From NCBI GenBank assembly GCA_964007475.1, contig OZ023273.1:115367812-115431811 (forward strand): a stretch of 64,000 nucleotides of DNA. Direction: 5' to 3'. This stretch comes from Hybos culiciformis (lineage: Eukaryota; Arthropoda; Insecta; Diptera; Hybotidae). Below, in pieces: positions 1-13,444 of this stretch; the stretch's first letter is position 1; each line of letters begins with the position of its first letter. Made by a program: the position numbers and the translations under genes. Under the pieces are notes generated by a model, which was given only the letters and a program-made list of their open reading frames with translations, was not told the origin of the DNA and made no database searches.

Positions 1-3000
1 AAAAAAAATCCTCTTCAACCTGTCCGTTAAACTTGAAATTCTTTCATTTTTTTTTTTCTTCTACTTCTTAAGTTCATTACAATTTTTGAATTGCTTATAT
101 ATATAGTTATTCGATACTGTAAACGGATCGTTATAAAAATTTTCGACATTATTAATGACATAATCTTCCTTCGGCTGTCAATGTATATGTCAGACAGGTG
201 ATAATTCATCAATTTAAATTTGTATATGTATATAATATTTTATAATTGCTGATTAAAATTTGTATTTTTTTTAATATTTATTTTTACATTATATTTGAAT
301 ATAAGATTTTGAAAAAAAAAAAATGCGAAAATTGTACAATAATTAAGAATTGAAACATTTATAGAAAAATTATTAAATTCAGGTTTTGACATTTAAAAAA
401 TGCACGACAAACTCTCAAATAAGCTAAAAATAAGTCTTGCTTGATATTGACGTTTATAAAAATAAATGCATAGGTGCTTATAAAGTATGAGGAAAGGGGG
501 AAAATAAGTTTAGCATGATTCTAAACGAATAAGAGAATCATGGACAAATTCGGGGCGCCAAATTTATTTTCTCAACATTGTGGCTTACAAATCTGTAAAA
601 CCTAAAATATGTCTTTAATTTTTTATTCATGATGTTATTTTCAAACAAACGTTCGACATTGTGGATCTCCCATATTTATAAAATGAATTTTTAAAAATAA
701 ATTTATTCCAAATATACATTGATTTTATTTTTAAAAATTATTTCAGCTTGAAAAACGAATATTCCTAACATTCAAACACGAAGAGAAAAATTTGTACTTT
801 TCTTTTAAAATAATACTGCAAGATATAATTTGAATATGCAGTCTAAAAGTTCAAATAATTTTTTTTTTTTTTTTTTATGCTCAATCCAATAAAATGAAAT
901 TTTCATAGTCAAAAAACTTAGCTTTTAGATTATTCAATCTTTTATGATTTTATGGGGTTTTTTTTTTTTGTAATTACACAGCCTATAGTTGCATAAATTT
1001 TTAACATAGTCTTTAATAAAACTAAAAAAAAAACGCATGCAAAACAAACTTTAGCTATAGGAAGTAAATATTCATATATATGGCTTTCATTTGATGTAGT
1101 CAGTTTCGTAGAAAAACAAAATAAAAAAAGGAAATTTTTTTTCCTTTCGTGTTTGACTTCGATACTGTGTACATATCCTTTTAAATGTGTACTTAATTTT
1201 TTAAACCAAAAATAGCAATAGAAAGCCTCTCTATTATATTTGAAAAAGCAAACAAAATTTTCTATTAATAAAGAAGGTCGATCAAAATCACATAGTTCCG
1301 CAAACTATGTAATAATAAACTATTGAAATTTAATTGTCAAGTTTTCGTTAGTTAAGAGTATGTGAACCGAAAAAATACTTTTTTTTTTGTACAGAATTTG
1401 GATAAAAAGTTATTTTAGACCATTTCAAAGTCATATTATAAATTTATGAACAAAAAAAATTATTATTTTTTGCAAGAGTTTTCGAGAACTTGATCTTAGC
1501 GAATGTAAAATATGCGAATACGTCTTTTAATTTTTTTTTACATAATTATGTTAATAGCGCTAATCAAGAGCACGATATTTAATGTACCTTTCCTTTAAGT
1601 TCAATTTACTGTTGAGAAGATAGTAAGTATAAAGGTAGTCAAATATCACAATAGAGGAAAGAAAAATTAATAACTTATTTAAGTATTGCGAAGATTATAT
1701 GGGAAATTCCCGTGATATTCTGAAAATTCCATAATTTAAATTTAATTATTATAAAGGGGGTTGTTGAAAGATTCGAAAACTCGCTATTTTTGAAAACTAC
1801 TGATTAAAATTTTCAATAATCTCAATCTCTCAATATTTTAGTTTTGTTCACTTAGCTCAATAAGTTTAAATAGTTTACCAATAAACTTTTGCATTCACTT
1901 CTTTTTTAGTATAAAATTAAATTCTGATCCTTTTTTGCAACAAATATACCTACATACAGTTATTCACATAAATATGTGAAAAGAAATATAGCCCGGTAAG
2001 GAATAGTTTACCTGTTTGCTTTTATAATATGCATCGATAACCTCAAGGTATATACAAGAGTACAATAGGAACAGTTTTCTATATAACTTTCCTATATATT
2101 TTATATACGTACAAAAATCAAAATAAAACACATTATAAAAGAAAAGAACCAGAGGCTCAAGGACTCATATACTAACTAACTAATCCTTGGACAAAAAAAA
2201 AATTATACAAACAATGTTTTGATGATTTTTTTTATGCTATATTTCAATATGGTAATGAAGTTTCTGTATTTAAATGAAATATGTATAATGTATAAAGCAC
2301 GATATAGCTTCAATAGATTTGTTGTCCAAATATTTTTCATTATTTTTTATTACAAAGTTCTTTTTGCAGTAATTTTTTTTTTCTTTCTATGAGGACTAAG
2401 TTTGCACAACTAACAATAAATAAAAAAAAAACTTTATAAATCTTTTCGAAAAAAAATTGATTCTCAGTATAGGAAAAATTTACACCAATTAGTTAGTGTT
2501 TTTAGATACAGATATTACAGTTAAAAATTTTAAAGTCTGGCTGTGAATCTACTACTCATACTTCCAATGATTAAAACTAGAGATTTAATATCAATCTTGC
2601 ACGTACTGATTCCTTTCCACGATATTCAAAAATTATAAATTCCTAGTATCGTTCTTGTTCAGTCCGTTCTCTTTGCCAATGATATAAAATAAAAGGCTCA
2701 ATTGAAGTTCGTTAATATTGTTGATCTTCAATAGAAAATAGCTATTAACAATTTTTTAATTATTATTGATCGATACTGCAAGACTTTAAAAATCTTAAAT
2801 ATTATTTTTTACTCTTTAGATGAAAAAAAAAATTGTATCTAACTTGTTTTCAAACATTATATTATGCAAAAATCAGACTGCATCAATTTTATTCCAATTC
2901 TCAATCATTCTATTTTTTTTTCTTTTACCAATTTTAATACAAATTTTTCTGTTGAGATTCATCATATTTATATACTGACGATAATGATAACTGGAAAAAA

Positions 3001-6000
3001 TCTTTGGTTTTTTGAAATAATATACTTAAAATTTCTGCATTGGACCTTTTCAGAAATTTTTATAGCTTTTTCTTTTATATTTTGTTTATAGAGTATAGAA
3101 AATAAATATATATATAAACAAAATAAATAAATGTATAAACTAGTCAGTCAAGGTACTAACATTAATATTTTTTAACATCTTGCAAACATGAGTCAACCAT
3201 ATATGTTTCTCGTTTTTTAAACAATTAGATATAAGCAAAAGTAAAATTTTGATTTTTGAGTATTTTCCTATGCTATTTTGTTTGATCAGTCAAATAAGGA
3301 TTTTAAGATATTAATCATGTATAATTAAAAAGAAGTTCAGTTATATAATTGAGCGATTGTTGATAACTTTATGGATGTTACTATCTTGATATTATTCTTA
3401 ACTATCTCATGAATGGTTGGTTATTGAAGCCTGAAAATTTAATTAGTTACTTCAATTATATAACACAATCAAGTCAAGTTAAGATTTTTAGAAGAAATGC
3501 CGAAATTGTTGAAATTATTGTATTCCCTAGAACAAAAAAAAATCTTACAGATATTATATAAATAATTATTTGAATTTTCATAAGATTAACTAAAGTGAAT
3601 TTTCAACGAATTAACAATATGCGAAAAAATTGATTTGAATACTGAAAATATTTGCGAAAAATTCATATATCTTTAGGAAAAGAACGAAAAACTTTTTACG
3701 GAAGTCTGCACTTCTGACCATTGCGGAACTTTTAATTTTTAGTTATATTATATTTAGGGAAAAAAAAAAAGAAAATGTATGTAGAAAATATTTTTCCAGA
3801 GGAAAATTTTAAATAAAAAAAAAAAAAAAACTAAAAATGTTTTTTATTCGGAAACAAACAAATAATATTATTTTGTTGTTTTATATTAAAAGGCATCCAG
3901 CAAAAATTTTGAATCCTTAAACTTTTTTTTTTTGTGAACATCCTATGTATGTAGCTTCTAGACGATAAATATCAAGAGGTTTTTTTTTTGTTGTTTTTTT
4001 GAAAAGTTTATGACTAACGACAAAAGTTTATTAAAGTTAAGTATTTCAAAAAAAAAAGTGTAAATATTTGAATTTTTGAAACTTTCAATTATACGTACTT
4101 GAAATTGATATATAAATTTTATTGAAAAATCTAAAATTAAAGTCTCACATGGATTAGTACCTCATATGAATTATATCAAGTACTTATTTGTTACCACTAT
4201 GAAATAGTTTACATCACAAATAGAAAGTTTTAGATTTATAACATATTATGTAAGTATTTAACATTAGGTTTATTTTTATTTAGTAAATACAGCAAAAATA
4301 GAGTAAATACAGCAAAAATAGAAATGTTAGAAACTTAAAGTATTGAAACCCACATAAGTTGGTTGTTTACTAAACAAATTATTCTGAATAAGTGAATGAA
4401 TACTTACTTTAGAAATCATCTATATCAAAAACTTAAAAAAGAAATCCTAATTTTTTTTCCCAAATATTGTTCATCTTTAACTTATGAATTAATTAATTTT
4501 TCAGACAGAATAAAAAAAAAATTCTAGGCTCCAGAATGATAATGGTATAAATTAAGAATATAATTGAAAGACATATTTATTCCCCGAATATAAGTTATGC
4601 AAAAAATTTCTCAATAAAACTGACATTTTAAATCCTTCAAAAACAAAAAAAAAATAAGGATATTTATAATTTCCTCATTTTCTTTTTAATTTCTTCTATA
4701 TACAAAAATATGTTATATAATATAAATAATATTATAGTGAGGGTTTGAGGATAAATATTATTAAATTTTATATTCTTGTTATTTGATTGATATTTGACAG
4801 AATGGGATTAGAACATAAACCAAAATATTCTGGATATTTTTGAGCAAAATTCTCATAAAAAAAAAAAAAAAATTATTAATAAGATGAATAATCTTGGAAT
4901 GTTTTTAATATTAAATGATGACAATGTCAAAATATTCTTAAAATATTAAAAATATTAAGATATAAGATAATATTCATGTACGTCTGAATATAAATAAATA
5001 TTCATGCCCTTATTAATAAAGTTCTTAGATAAAAATCTATAATATTATGATGTACATACGTTAAATACATCGATATTTTGAACTATAAGCAAAAAAGCAT
5101 AAACAATAATGTTTTTATGAATAAACATCTGAAGTAAGTTTTTTTTTAAATAATAATACTGTGTGAATGTATGTAAAATATTAAAAATAATAATTATAAA
5201 TCAGTTGCCTTATGATCAGGATTCAGAATCTAAGGAAAATGCAATAATTTCAAAGAAACTATATTACAACATGGACTTCGTTTTTCTATGCAAGTAATAT
5301 AGTGATTATTGAGTATTTATTTATCATTATATATTGATATTTGTATCAATGTTTTTATTATTGATCTCTTAAGGAATCTCTTATCCAGCTTATTATTATA
5401 GTATGTGTATAAATTTTTGTTCTAATCTAATCCAGCATCTGAACTTGATCAACCAATCGTGCTATATTAATTATCTGAATAAGTTAGTATTTTTGAATAT
5501 TATTGAATCTATATTCAAAATAACAAATCAAGAAGAAAACTCTAAAATAATAATGAGAGTATGATAAGTTTGTGTTGATGGCACTATAAAATCTTTTGAA
5601 ATTTCCTTCATTCAGGCATGTATATTGAAAAGAAAACTAATTTATTTTTTTTTAATTAATAATTCTTATCTTTAATTTATTCAAAATTTTATTACAGAGT
5701 AAAACATCGCGGGCAATGTCCTTCTTTTGTAATTTATTTTATTTTTTTATTTTTTTTATGTAGACATAAAAGATATGTTTACATTTTCAAAACAAAAAAA
5801 AAAAAATTACAAACAACTAAACAATTTTCTTCAAAAATATAAGATAAATAATATAAAAAAAAAATTATTAAAAAGTAGACCATTTTATTAAAAAAAAAAA
5901 AACTTCTTGTGATCCTTTTTTAAAAATACTTAGAAGAGATTACTTTAAGCATTTTTTTTTTTTAATAATAATTCTTGTCTTATTTTAGCATAAAAAAAAT

Positions 6001-9000
6001 CATATTAATATAGGGGCGAATTACTTAGGAATAATAAAATTTCTCCACATAACAAGATCACCGAACCATTTTTTTATTTTTTTTATTTAAAGAACAATAT
6101 AAGGATTTTATACGAAGTGGTCGATATGATTATCGGCGTGAGTATTTAATAATCTCAAAATATGTTAGAAAGGTTCTTGCAAAAATAAATGCATTCCTTT
6201 TTGAACATTTATACTCAGAAAAAAAGCTGCACAAAGTTAGTAATTTGGCCATAGTACTTAAGTTGACTTAAATAATTTAATTTTATTTAACAATTGCATT
6301 AAATTTTAAGTTTTGAGACGACTATGAAATGTACGATATGTTGTCTAAACGCCAAATATCTTTATTTTTCCCAGTAAAACTAATACATATAAATTTTAGA
6401 TCAGACTATGAAAAATGAAAAAGCGTTATTGATTTTACATGATATTTTTCAATTCTTAATAAATAATGTAAGCTTGTCTTACGGTTTGAGCTATATTTTA
6501 AAACATTAAGATGCTATTGTAGTTGAGGCTTAAATACGACTAATATAGTTATTATTATGAAGCATTTTCTGCAATGCCTATAAAAAAAATAAAAACCGCG
6601 TGATATCATTTTAATCGAAAGGGTTTGGTCGCGATATTTTCAGCGTGTTTTTAATTTTAATTTTTTTTTTTTTTTTTTAAATAAATTTATGCAAAGTGAA
6701 AAAGGGGATTTTAAGAATATATGATATTACTGTATGACCAAAAAACTGGACTTGTTTCTTATAAACAATTTTTTTTCCTTCGCCAGTCTTATGTTATTAA
6801 AAGGATACTGGTATTGTTAAAAAGAGTGATTAGCGTGTACGTGAATTATTTTTTTTTTATTTTTTCTTCGAAGACAAAAAAAAAATCTTCTTTAAACCTG
6901 ATTTTATTAAAATTAAAGAATTTCATCTGCTTATAAAATTTATTTGTTTGCTATATGAAAAAAAAAAAAGGACATGAGAAAAATTATTATTAAAAATAAA
7001 TATTGTATATAAGTATGTTGATAACGGTTTTTTTTTTTTACACATTTTCCTATTATTTAGTTTAAATTTTAAAAACCAATCTTGTTCTATGAGAAATATT
7101 TTTCAAGTGTTATAGATATATTCGTTGAACAATTTTCCACCAAAAAAGATCGATACGTATATTTTGAAAACTTATAAATTTTCATGAAGAGCCTTAATTG
7201 AATTTTTGATCAAACTAAGTATTTTTATCCTAGGTTCAAATTTCTTTAATTTACTTAGATACTTCTATTTAGGGCTCTTTATTTACCAAAATATTATTTG
7301 GGAAAATTACGCTTAATACAATGTATTTAATTTTGTTGGATATTGAGTTAATTCCTTTCCAGAAACTACGTTTAATTATATAAAAAAAGGATATCAATTT
7401 TTATTTTTCCTATGACCATCAGAAAGATAAAACACAGTATTGATTTTGTGTTTCAACAAAATAGTCGTAATTTCAATTTGTAAATTTTTTAAGAAACCTG
7501 GTCAAGGATGTTCCATAATCCAAGGCTTCTTTTTCAGTATTATCCGTAATCCTGCCACAATCTTTATTAAAAAATTTCCATTTATAAGTCATATTCAGTT
7601 TTAAGTTCAATAATTGTAGATTTATTACAATATGCATGTTTATGCCTACTATACATTGTGTATATCATCTAAATCACTTTTTACCTTCCGTAACCTTTAT
7701 ATATCTATTTATTTAAATCTAACTATGTGTATAATATTCATAGTTATATAGCTCTTCTCTGGACGAAAATCTTTCTTTTCAATTTTGTTGCGCCATATGT
7801 GATGATGTAAAGATTTCAATAATATTAAATAATAGTAATAATAATAATATCCTTCTTTGTTTAGTTTCAATATCCTTTTCAAAGAAGAAAAAAAAAATAA
7901 ATGAAAACCCCATTTAGAAATGAAATAATGAACTGTAGAGGAACCAAAGTGTTATATAGTTAGTTTTTTCAAAAATTTTTATTAGAAAAATCTCTATATT
8001 TTCATTAATTCCAACAGATTTCAGGTCAACGTAATTATTATATTCACTCTCGTAATTTTTTTTTTTTTATTCTGAGACGGGGGTTGAACAATTTGCTCTA
8101 TGATTATAATTTAGGTTTTTCAATATATTGAATAAAAAAGAAATAATAATAATAATAATAATCCCATCCAATTGCGAATAGATTTTTGGATTATTACTTT
8201 TTAATAATCCTTCTTAAAAAAAAATCTATATGTATTTTTTGTGTATAGGAAAAAAAAATAATTAACTTAAAACAAAATATTATTTTCATTTAAAGAGAAT
8301 GAAATCGATTAAGGTTCAAAAATACTCATAATAAGAATGTTAAGAAATTTAATTATAAACTGGAAGCCTTATAGTTGTTGTAGTCGAAAGTTTTTCTATT
8401 TTATAAATAATCCTAGATTCTTCTTTTAATATTAATTTGGTAGTTTTAAATTAAAAATTTCATATTTTATAAGAATAAGTTTGATTATTCCATTTGCTTG
8501 ATCAATCAATTAGCAACAAAAGACTTCTTAACATAAATTCCAGCCCAATGTGGGAATTAAGGCTACAATTCTAATAGTACTTCTTAAAGACTAACAAAAT
8601 TTAATACATAAAAATTGGTATAAGTCTACTTTAAAAAAAAAATTGATTTAATAACTATTTCAGTTTTCTGTAAAAGTACTTTTGCAAAAAGTATGAGTTA
8701 ATAGCTATTTTAATAATGAAATAGTATTGGACTATCAAACTTATATCGGAGATGATAAATTATTAGATGTCACTAAAATTCTTGATTTTCTACAAAGTCC
8801 ATCAAAATGTCAATTATTTATCAAACATAATGTTAAACGCATTCTATTTTCTTTAAAATAATATTTTTAATAACCAAAGAACTAAATAGTTTGTAGATGT
8901 GATTGTGTATAAGAAGAAATAGAATACCAGTATCTAATAAATTTTTAATATCTAATGCTTTATTTTATAATCTCTGCTAAATTAGTTAGTCGTGCAGAGC

Positions 9001-10890
9001 TAAGGTCTAACGTGGATTAGATTTAAAACTTGTACAAACTTTATATCGTATTGATAAATTCAATATTACTTCAAGTGCTCAAAGATTAATTTTTTTTGTT
9101 TTCTTTACAAAAAATTCATAATCAAATATATGGTTTCAATTTATTTCACCCATGCACATAAGAACAAAGTGTTTGTTTTTTAAATTATACTTATTTTAAA
9201 CTAAGAAATAAATATTGCAAATTTCCAAAAGCAAAAATTTTAAGAAAAATATTAAAAAATTTTCTCACATCAATTAAAAATCAACACTTTTATATTTTCT
9301 TCGCCTTTTTTTTTTCTTCGAATATCACATTCAGTCTCACGATTAAAATTTTAATTTTTTTCAAAAAAAATTTTTTTTCCAAAGCTAATGTCTTTTGACA
9401 TCAATTAAATAATTACACAATAAGAAAAGAAATAATTATTTTATTCGATTTGTTTTTATTCAATAATGCTTACAAATTATTTTTATTGGAATTTGTAAAA
9501 AATTATTCGAACAAACTTCTGACTTCAGTAAAAATGTAAACTGTAGAGGCCTTCACACGAAAACAATATTTTTTTAATTCTGAATTTCAAACTCTTCAGT
9601 GTACCTTTACTTCTATAATACAGTCCGAGGCGTCTATTAGAAATTCTCATCTACAAAAAAATTTGTACTAACAAAATACATTTGGAATTTAAAATGTTTT
9701 TCGGGTGAAAGCTATATATTGATATTAATAAGTAAAATTTTTGGTTTTTCACTTATTAATTTCAAATTTTGACAATATTGAATCAAAATTTATAATTATT
9801 AAATCATTTTTGATATATTTAATACTATTGTAAATATCTAGAGTTAACGTAACCCTATACGAATGTCGTTAAAATTGGTTTCGAATACGAGATCTTCTAT
9901 TAAATAATTCAATATGATAATTTTCCTCCACTTCTTTGATTGAAAAATATAAATATTGAAATATTTGATTAACACAATTAAGTTCAATTCTCTCATTGTA
10001 AACCAAAAAAAAAAATTATACTGCAAAAAAAAAAGGTATTAATGCATTATTAAAAAGGTGAAAAGAATCCCGATAAAATTGCAAAAAAAAAAAGAAAAGA
10101 GGATTTTCAAAAAGGATTAAAATAATTTCTTAGCAGGAGGCAAAACATAATTTACTTTACAGATGTTTTAATTTTTCCTGTTACACAATATAGAAAATTA
10201 ATCAAATCTTGCTGTGAGAGGGTGGGCCAATTCGTACAAATAATATTCTTAATTTTCAATTCTTTGATGTTTTTCAAAATTTCCTCATATGAGAAATTAT
10301 GTTTAAATAAAAATAAAATTGTAATTGAACTTTGATGTTCTCATAAATTGTTTGAAATTATTACGCGAAGCCTTGAAAAAGTCTTAATTGTTTTATGAAA
10401 AATTCTAAATATATACGTTAAGAATAATGATTTATGGGAGTTTTCACATAAATAAAACAAAACCACAAAAAAACTCCCAACGATTTCAAATCTAGGGAAA
10501 AAATTAAATAGATTTGATTTTTTTTAGGTTTAAGACCTAGTTTTTGTTTTCGATTATAGACTTATATATGATTTAAAATTAAAAATAAAGGAGTACCTAA
10601 CTACCTAAAATGAAAATTTACTAAAAAATTTTAAACAAAAACTACTTTTGTTTAACGTTTCTTTTAGTTCCAGAGACGTCATATAGTTATATTTAACAAT
10701 TAATTATTCCCATGATTGTTTATATTATAAATATTTATCAAAAATTCCTAACTTGCTGTTAATTGTAATTCAAAATTTAATTCAAAGTGTTCAAGCTTCA
10801 ATACGAACTACGAATTATATTTGGATATTTTTAAAGACGAAATAAAATTATATAAAAAAAAAAACGTGACGGAAAAAATAAACAGATTTT
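1..10890. other. A+T-rich gene-poor stretch
   Basis: No convincing gene is visible. The stretch holds homopolymer A/T runs of 8-18 bases, an (AAT)n microsatellite near 8,143-8,162, and a 20-bp perfect tandem duplication at 4,282-4,321. Open frames here (2,864-3,091 and 6,721-6,936 on plus; 27-212 and 9,844-10,026 on minus) are dominated by Phe, Ile, Asn and Lys, as expected of chance frames in such DNA. A less biased 39-codon minus-strand frame at 7,592-7,473 includes the string DNTEKEALDYGTS. It is too short to call. Confidence 0.7.
4282..4321 (+). repeat. 20-bp tandem duplication
   Basis: The unit AGTAAATACAGCAAAAATAG occurs twice head to tail with no mismatch. It looks like a simple replication-slippage duplication and no function is implied. 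Confidence 0.9.
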
Positions 10891-10891
10891 T

Positions 10892-11210
10892 GAAGTTTAT
10901 ACTTCTTTAGCGGCGTTTGATGATTTTTGGTAGAGGGTAAAAATCCATTTTCATATAGAATTTTTCTCAGAATTGTCATCATTTTTCTCAGAAAAATTAG
11001 AATAAGAATACTTATTTTTTTATTATATTTAAGAAACCCAAAATCATATGGACAATATGGCTTAGTGGCTAGAACATCAGACTGTAAGTCTGAAGGTGCC
11101 TGGTTCGATTCCCAATGACAAGATTTTTTAATTTCAAATATATGTATATATAGGGCCCAATATTACGAGCAAAAAAAGCTACGATTAGGTCTTGCCGGAG
11201 CAAAATATAC
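10892..11210 (+). mobile_element. tRNA-derived SINE-like module, copy 1
   Basis: This is a non-coding, SINE-like repeat whose middle part looks like a tRNA. The pol III A box (TGGCTTAGTGG, 11,058-11,068) and B box (GGTTCGATTCC, 11,102-11,112) are both near consensus and correctly spaced. Between them a 5-bp stem (TCAGA/TCTGA) encloses a 7-base loop with GTA in the anticodon place (11,084-11,086), which suggests a tRNA-Tyr ancestor. The acceptor and T stems do not pair well, so this is not a working tRNA gene. The module begins with the near-palindrome GAAGTTTATACTTC at 10,892. It continues through GGGCCC (11,153-11,158) into half a unit of the minisatellite described separately. A near-identical copy lies at 18,881-19,200 in the same orientation, which shows that this is a dispersed repeat. 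Confidence 0.75.
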
Positions 11211-11365
11211 GAAATTTTTTTTTATTTAAATAGGTAGCTCCAGTGAAATTAAGATTACCTGAAAAAAAATTTTTGGGTGGGGAGCTACGGTTAAGTCTTG
11301 CCGGAGCAAAATTTAAGAAAAACATTTTTTTTGATGTGAAACTTCTTTAGAGGCATTGTGATTGA
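11175..11365 (+). repeat. Minisatellite of about 107 bp, block 1 (1.5 units)
   Basis: Half a unit (GCTACGATTAGGTC... GGAGCAAAATATACG) is joined to the end of the SINE-like module and followed by one fuller unit. That unit carries the inverted words GTAGCTCC and GGAGCTAC. The block ends at 11,338-11,355 with GAAACTTCTTTAGAGGC, a decayed copy of the head motif that starts the SINE-like module. The composite is therefore bracketed by direct copies of the same motif, as it is at the 18.9-kb locus. Confidence 0.75.
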
Positions 11366-11781
11366 GAGTGAAAAAAATGTAAGTGTCAAAAATGTAACGC
11401 TGAATGTCAAAAATGCCTCGATTATTGTCAAAAAAAAAGGCAAAAAAAAAAGAAAAAAGAAAAAATTTATGTGTCAGCTGATGATAAAACCGACAGCCGC
11501 TAGCAACTTAATGAAGCTTATCAGCGCAATAACCTACTCTATATTGGCTCAGAATTAAAGTCGAAAATACTTTCTTTTTTTTTTCGATAGAAAGGAAAAT
11601 AAAATTTATTTTAAATTATTGAATAACAAATATTTCATTTATTAATTATTAGTGCTAATTTTCAAAAAGTTTTTGGAATACAAATAGGTATGTATTCTGA
11701 ATAAAAATGTTCCAATGCACCTATTTTGTAGATAAATTATTTTTGATATTAATTTTTCTTAATGTAATTTTTTTAGTTTGT
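11366..11781. other. A+T-rich spacer, no gene seen
   Basis: The stretch contains loosely repeated TGTCAAAAATG words (11,385-11,430) and poly-A runs. The open frame at 11,358-11,558 is Lys-rich and starts in repeat DNA, so I do not treat it as a gene. Confidence 0.6.
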
Positions 11782-12087
11782 TAGTGTAATTTATTTTTGA
11801 CATTAAATTACACTAATAAAATGCAGGAGGAATATGTTTATTACAATTACTTTTCGGAAGAAATACTAATGTCAAATTTTGCAGGCATATTTGAAAATGC
11901 TCTTTTAACTAAAACAGATTTTTTTTTGAAGTAATTTGTAATTGAGTTGTTGGTATAAATTATTTTTGCCATTAAATTCCATTAATGCAATGCATGTAGA
12001 ATATTTTTATTCTAATTCCTTTTCAGAAGAAGTACTAATAAATGTGAAATTTTTAGGCATATTTGAAAAAGTTGTTTTAGGTTAAAC
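11782..12087 (+). repeat. Diverged tandem duplication, period about 167 bp
   Basis: Two related segments, 11,782-11,915 and 11,949-12,087, share in order a TTATTTTTGMCATTAAATT-like start, then ATGCANG, a TTTTCRGAAGAARTACTAAT-like stretch, and GGCATATTTGAAAA. Scattered substitutions and small indels show that the duplication is old. The first copy also contains a perfect 12-bp inverted repeat, TAGTGTAATTTA (11,782-11,793) against TAAATTACACTA (11,804-11,815), which is lost in the second copy. A partial third relative may precede them near 11,730. Confidence 0.75.
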
Positions 12088-12089
12088 TA

Positions 12090-12570
12090 TTCGGGAAAAC
12101 ATGATTTAAGCCACGCTGCTGTTTTTTCATACATTATTGTCGCTAATAATATAGTTGTAACCGGAATTTTGTTTACGGCTTAAAATATAGTGAAATCATC
12201 TGGCAACCAGTGTTGCCATGCAGCCATAAATATAGGCATTTTGAAATAAATTTAAAAGCCATTATGCCACTAAAATTTTTGAGCTTAAAAAGTATTTTAG
12301 AATTTTTAAATGTTTTTATCTCTAAGTAGTCGCTGGTTTTTAATTTTTTTTGTTTAATTTTTTCTAAGCCGCCGCATTCCCCCAAAACAAGTTATTTTAA
12401 GTCGACTGGCCGCAGCAGTCGAAGGACAAAAATCAACTAGTCGCCGTCGAAAAAATCGATTGGCGTCAAGTCTTATATGCACTTGGCCATTTTAAATATT
12501 TATTTAGCCGCCCCAGAAAATACTACTTGCGTTGCCATAAAGTTTCACTTCTTCCCTGTGTCCCGAGACT
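12090..12570. other. GC-richer spacer, probable transposon relic
   Basis: The GC content is above the local background (for example AAGTCGACTGGCCGCAGCAG near 12,400). Words such as CAGTGTTGCCA (12,209-12,219) look foreign to the A+T-rich surroundings. No open frame is convincing. The minus-strand frame 12,385-12,173 has no recognisable domain. It sits between two repeat blocks and is probably transposon-derived, but I cannot name a family. Confidence 0.4.
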
Positions 12571-13022
12571 CACATTTTTTTTTTTCAAAATAGGTAGCTC
12601 CGGTGAAATTAATATTACCTGAAAAAAATTTTTGGGTGGGGAGCTACGGTTAGGTCGTCCCGGAGCAAAATACATATACGAAATTTTTTTTTTTTTTTTC
12701 AAAATAGGTAGCTCCGGTGAAATTAAGATTACCAGCCGAAAAATTTTGGGTGGGGAGCTACGGTTAGGTCGTGCCGCAGCAAAATATACGAATTTTTTTT
12801 TTTTTTTTCAAAATAGGTAGCTCCGGTGAAATTAAGATCACCAGCCGAAAAATTTTGGGTGGGGAGCTACGGTTAGGTCGTGCCGGAGCAAAATATACGA
12901 ATTTTTTTTTTTTTTTTCAAAATAGGTAGCTCGGGTGAAATTAAGATTACCAGCCGAAAAATTTTGGGTGGGGAGCTACGGTTAGGTCGTGCCGGAGCAA
13001 AATATACGAAAATTTTTTTTTA
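12570..13022 (+). repeat. Minisatellite of about 107 bp, block 2 (four units)
   Basis: Four head-to-tail units begin with AGGTAGCTC at 12,592, 12,706, 12,815 and 12,924, giving periods of 114, 109 and 109 bp. Each unit has, in order: a poly-T run, CAAAATAGGTAGCTCCGGTG, a GATTACC-like word, ATTTTGGGTGGGGAGCTACGG, TTAGGTCGTGCCGGAGC and AAAATATACGAA. The inverted words GTAGCTCC and GGAGCTAC could form a stem inside each unit. Length variation lies mostly in the poly-T run. Unlike the other two blocks, no SINE-like module is attached here. The frame at 12,632-12,820 is only a by-product of the repeat. Confidence 0.9.
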
Positions 13023-13237
13023 ATATCTAGACAGGAAAAGAATGATATAGATAGGTAGATAGATTTATTTCAGTAAGTTCTCTCATGATATAAAAAAAAA
13101 ATTTTGTTGACAGAAATCCACATACTTTTATTTATTTTATCATATTTTTGTGTATCCAAAACTCGGATTTATAAAAAAATAAATAAGGACTTCACCATAA
13201 AAAAAATTTGAAATTCTAAATAAAAATTAAAATACTT

Positions 13238-13297
13238 TGTCTGTTTCTCTGCTGCACTGTCTGTTTCTCTGCTGCACTGTCTGTTTCTCTGCTGCAC
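13238..13297 (+). repeat. 20-bp minisatellite, three perfect copies
   Basis: TGTCTGTTTCTCTGCTGCAC occurs three times in a row without mismatch. It is followed by GC-richer DNA up to about 13,450 (for example GATCGGTATAGGG and CCCAAATCGG). Such CTGT-rich blocks often lie next to non-autonomous insect transposons, and this is probably the internal repeat of a transposon relic. Confidence 0.9.
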
Positions 13298-13444
13298 TGA
13301 TTTGGCTGACATTTTTAAATTAACTAGCCTAGCGATCCCAGATCGGTATAGGGTACTAGAAATTCAGATACAATGTTGTATCGTTTGACCCAAATCGGCA
13401 AAATGATTACGAATTATTTCTATTGTCTGTGATATAAAGTTATG

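Noticed and set aside
11051..11120. Functional tRNA-Tyr(GTA) gene
   Set aside because: A and B boxes and the anticodon stem-loop look right, but acceptor and T stems do not pair, and an almost identical copy sits in a repeat at 19,040-19,109. It is a SINE-type relic.
12632..12820. 62-codon frame with repeated GGELRLGR text
   Set aside because: It is a translation of the minisatellite unit of about 107 bp. The repeat explains the apparent protein repeat.
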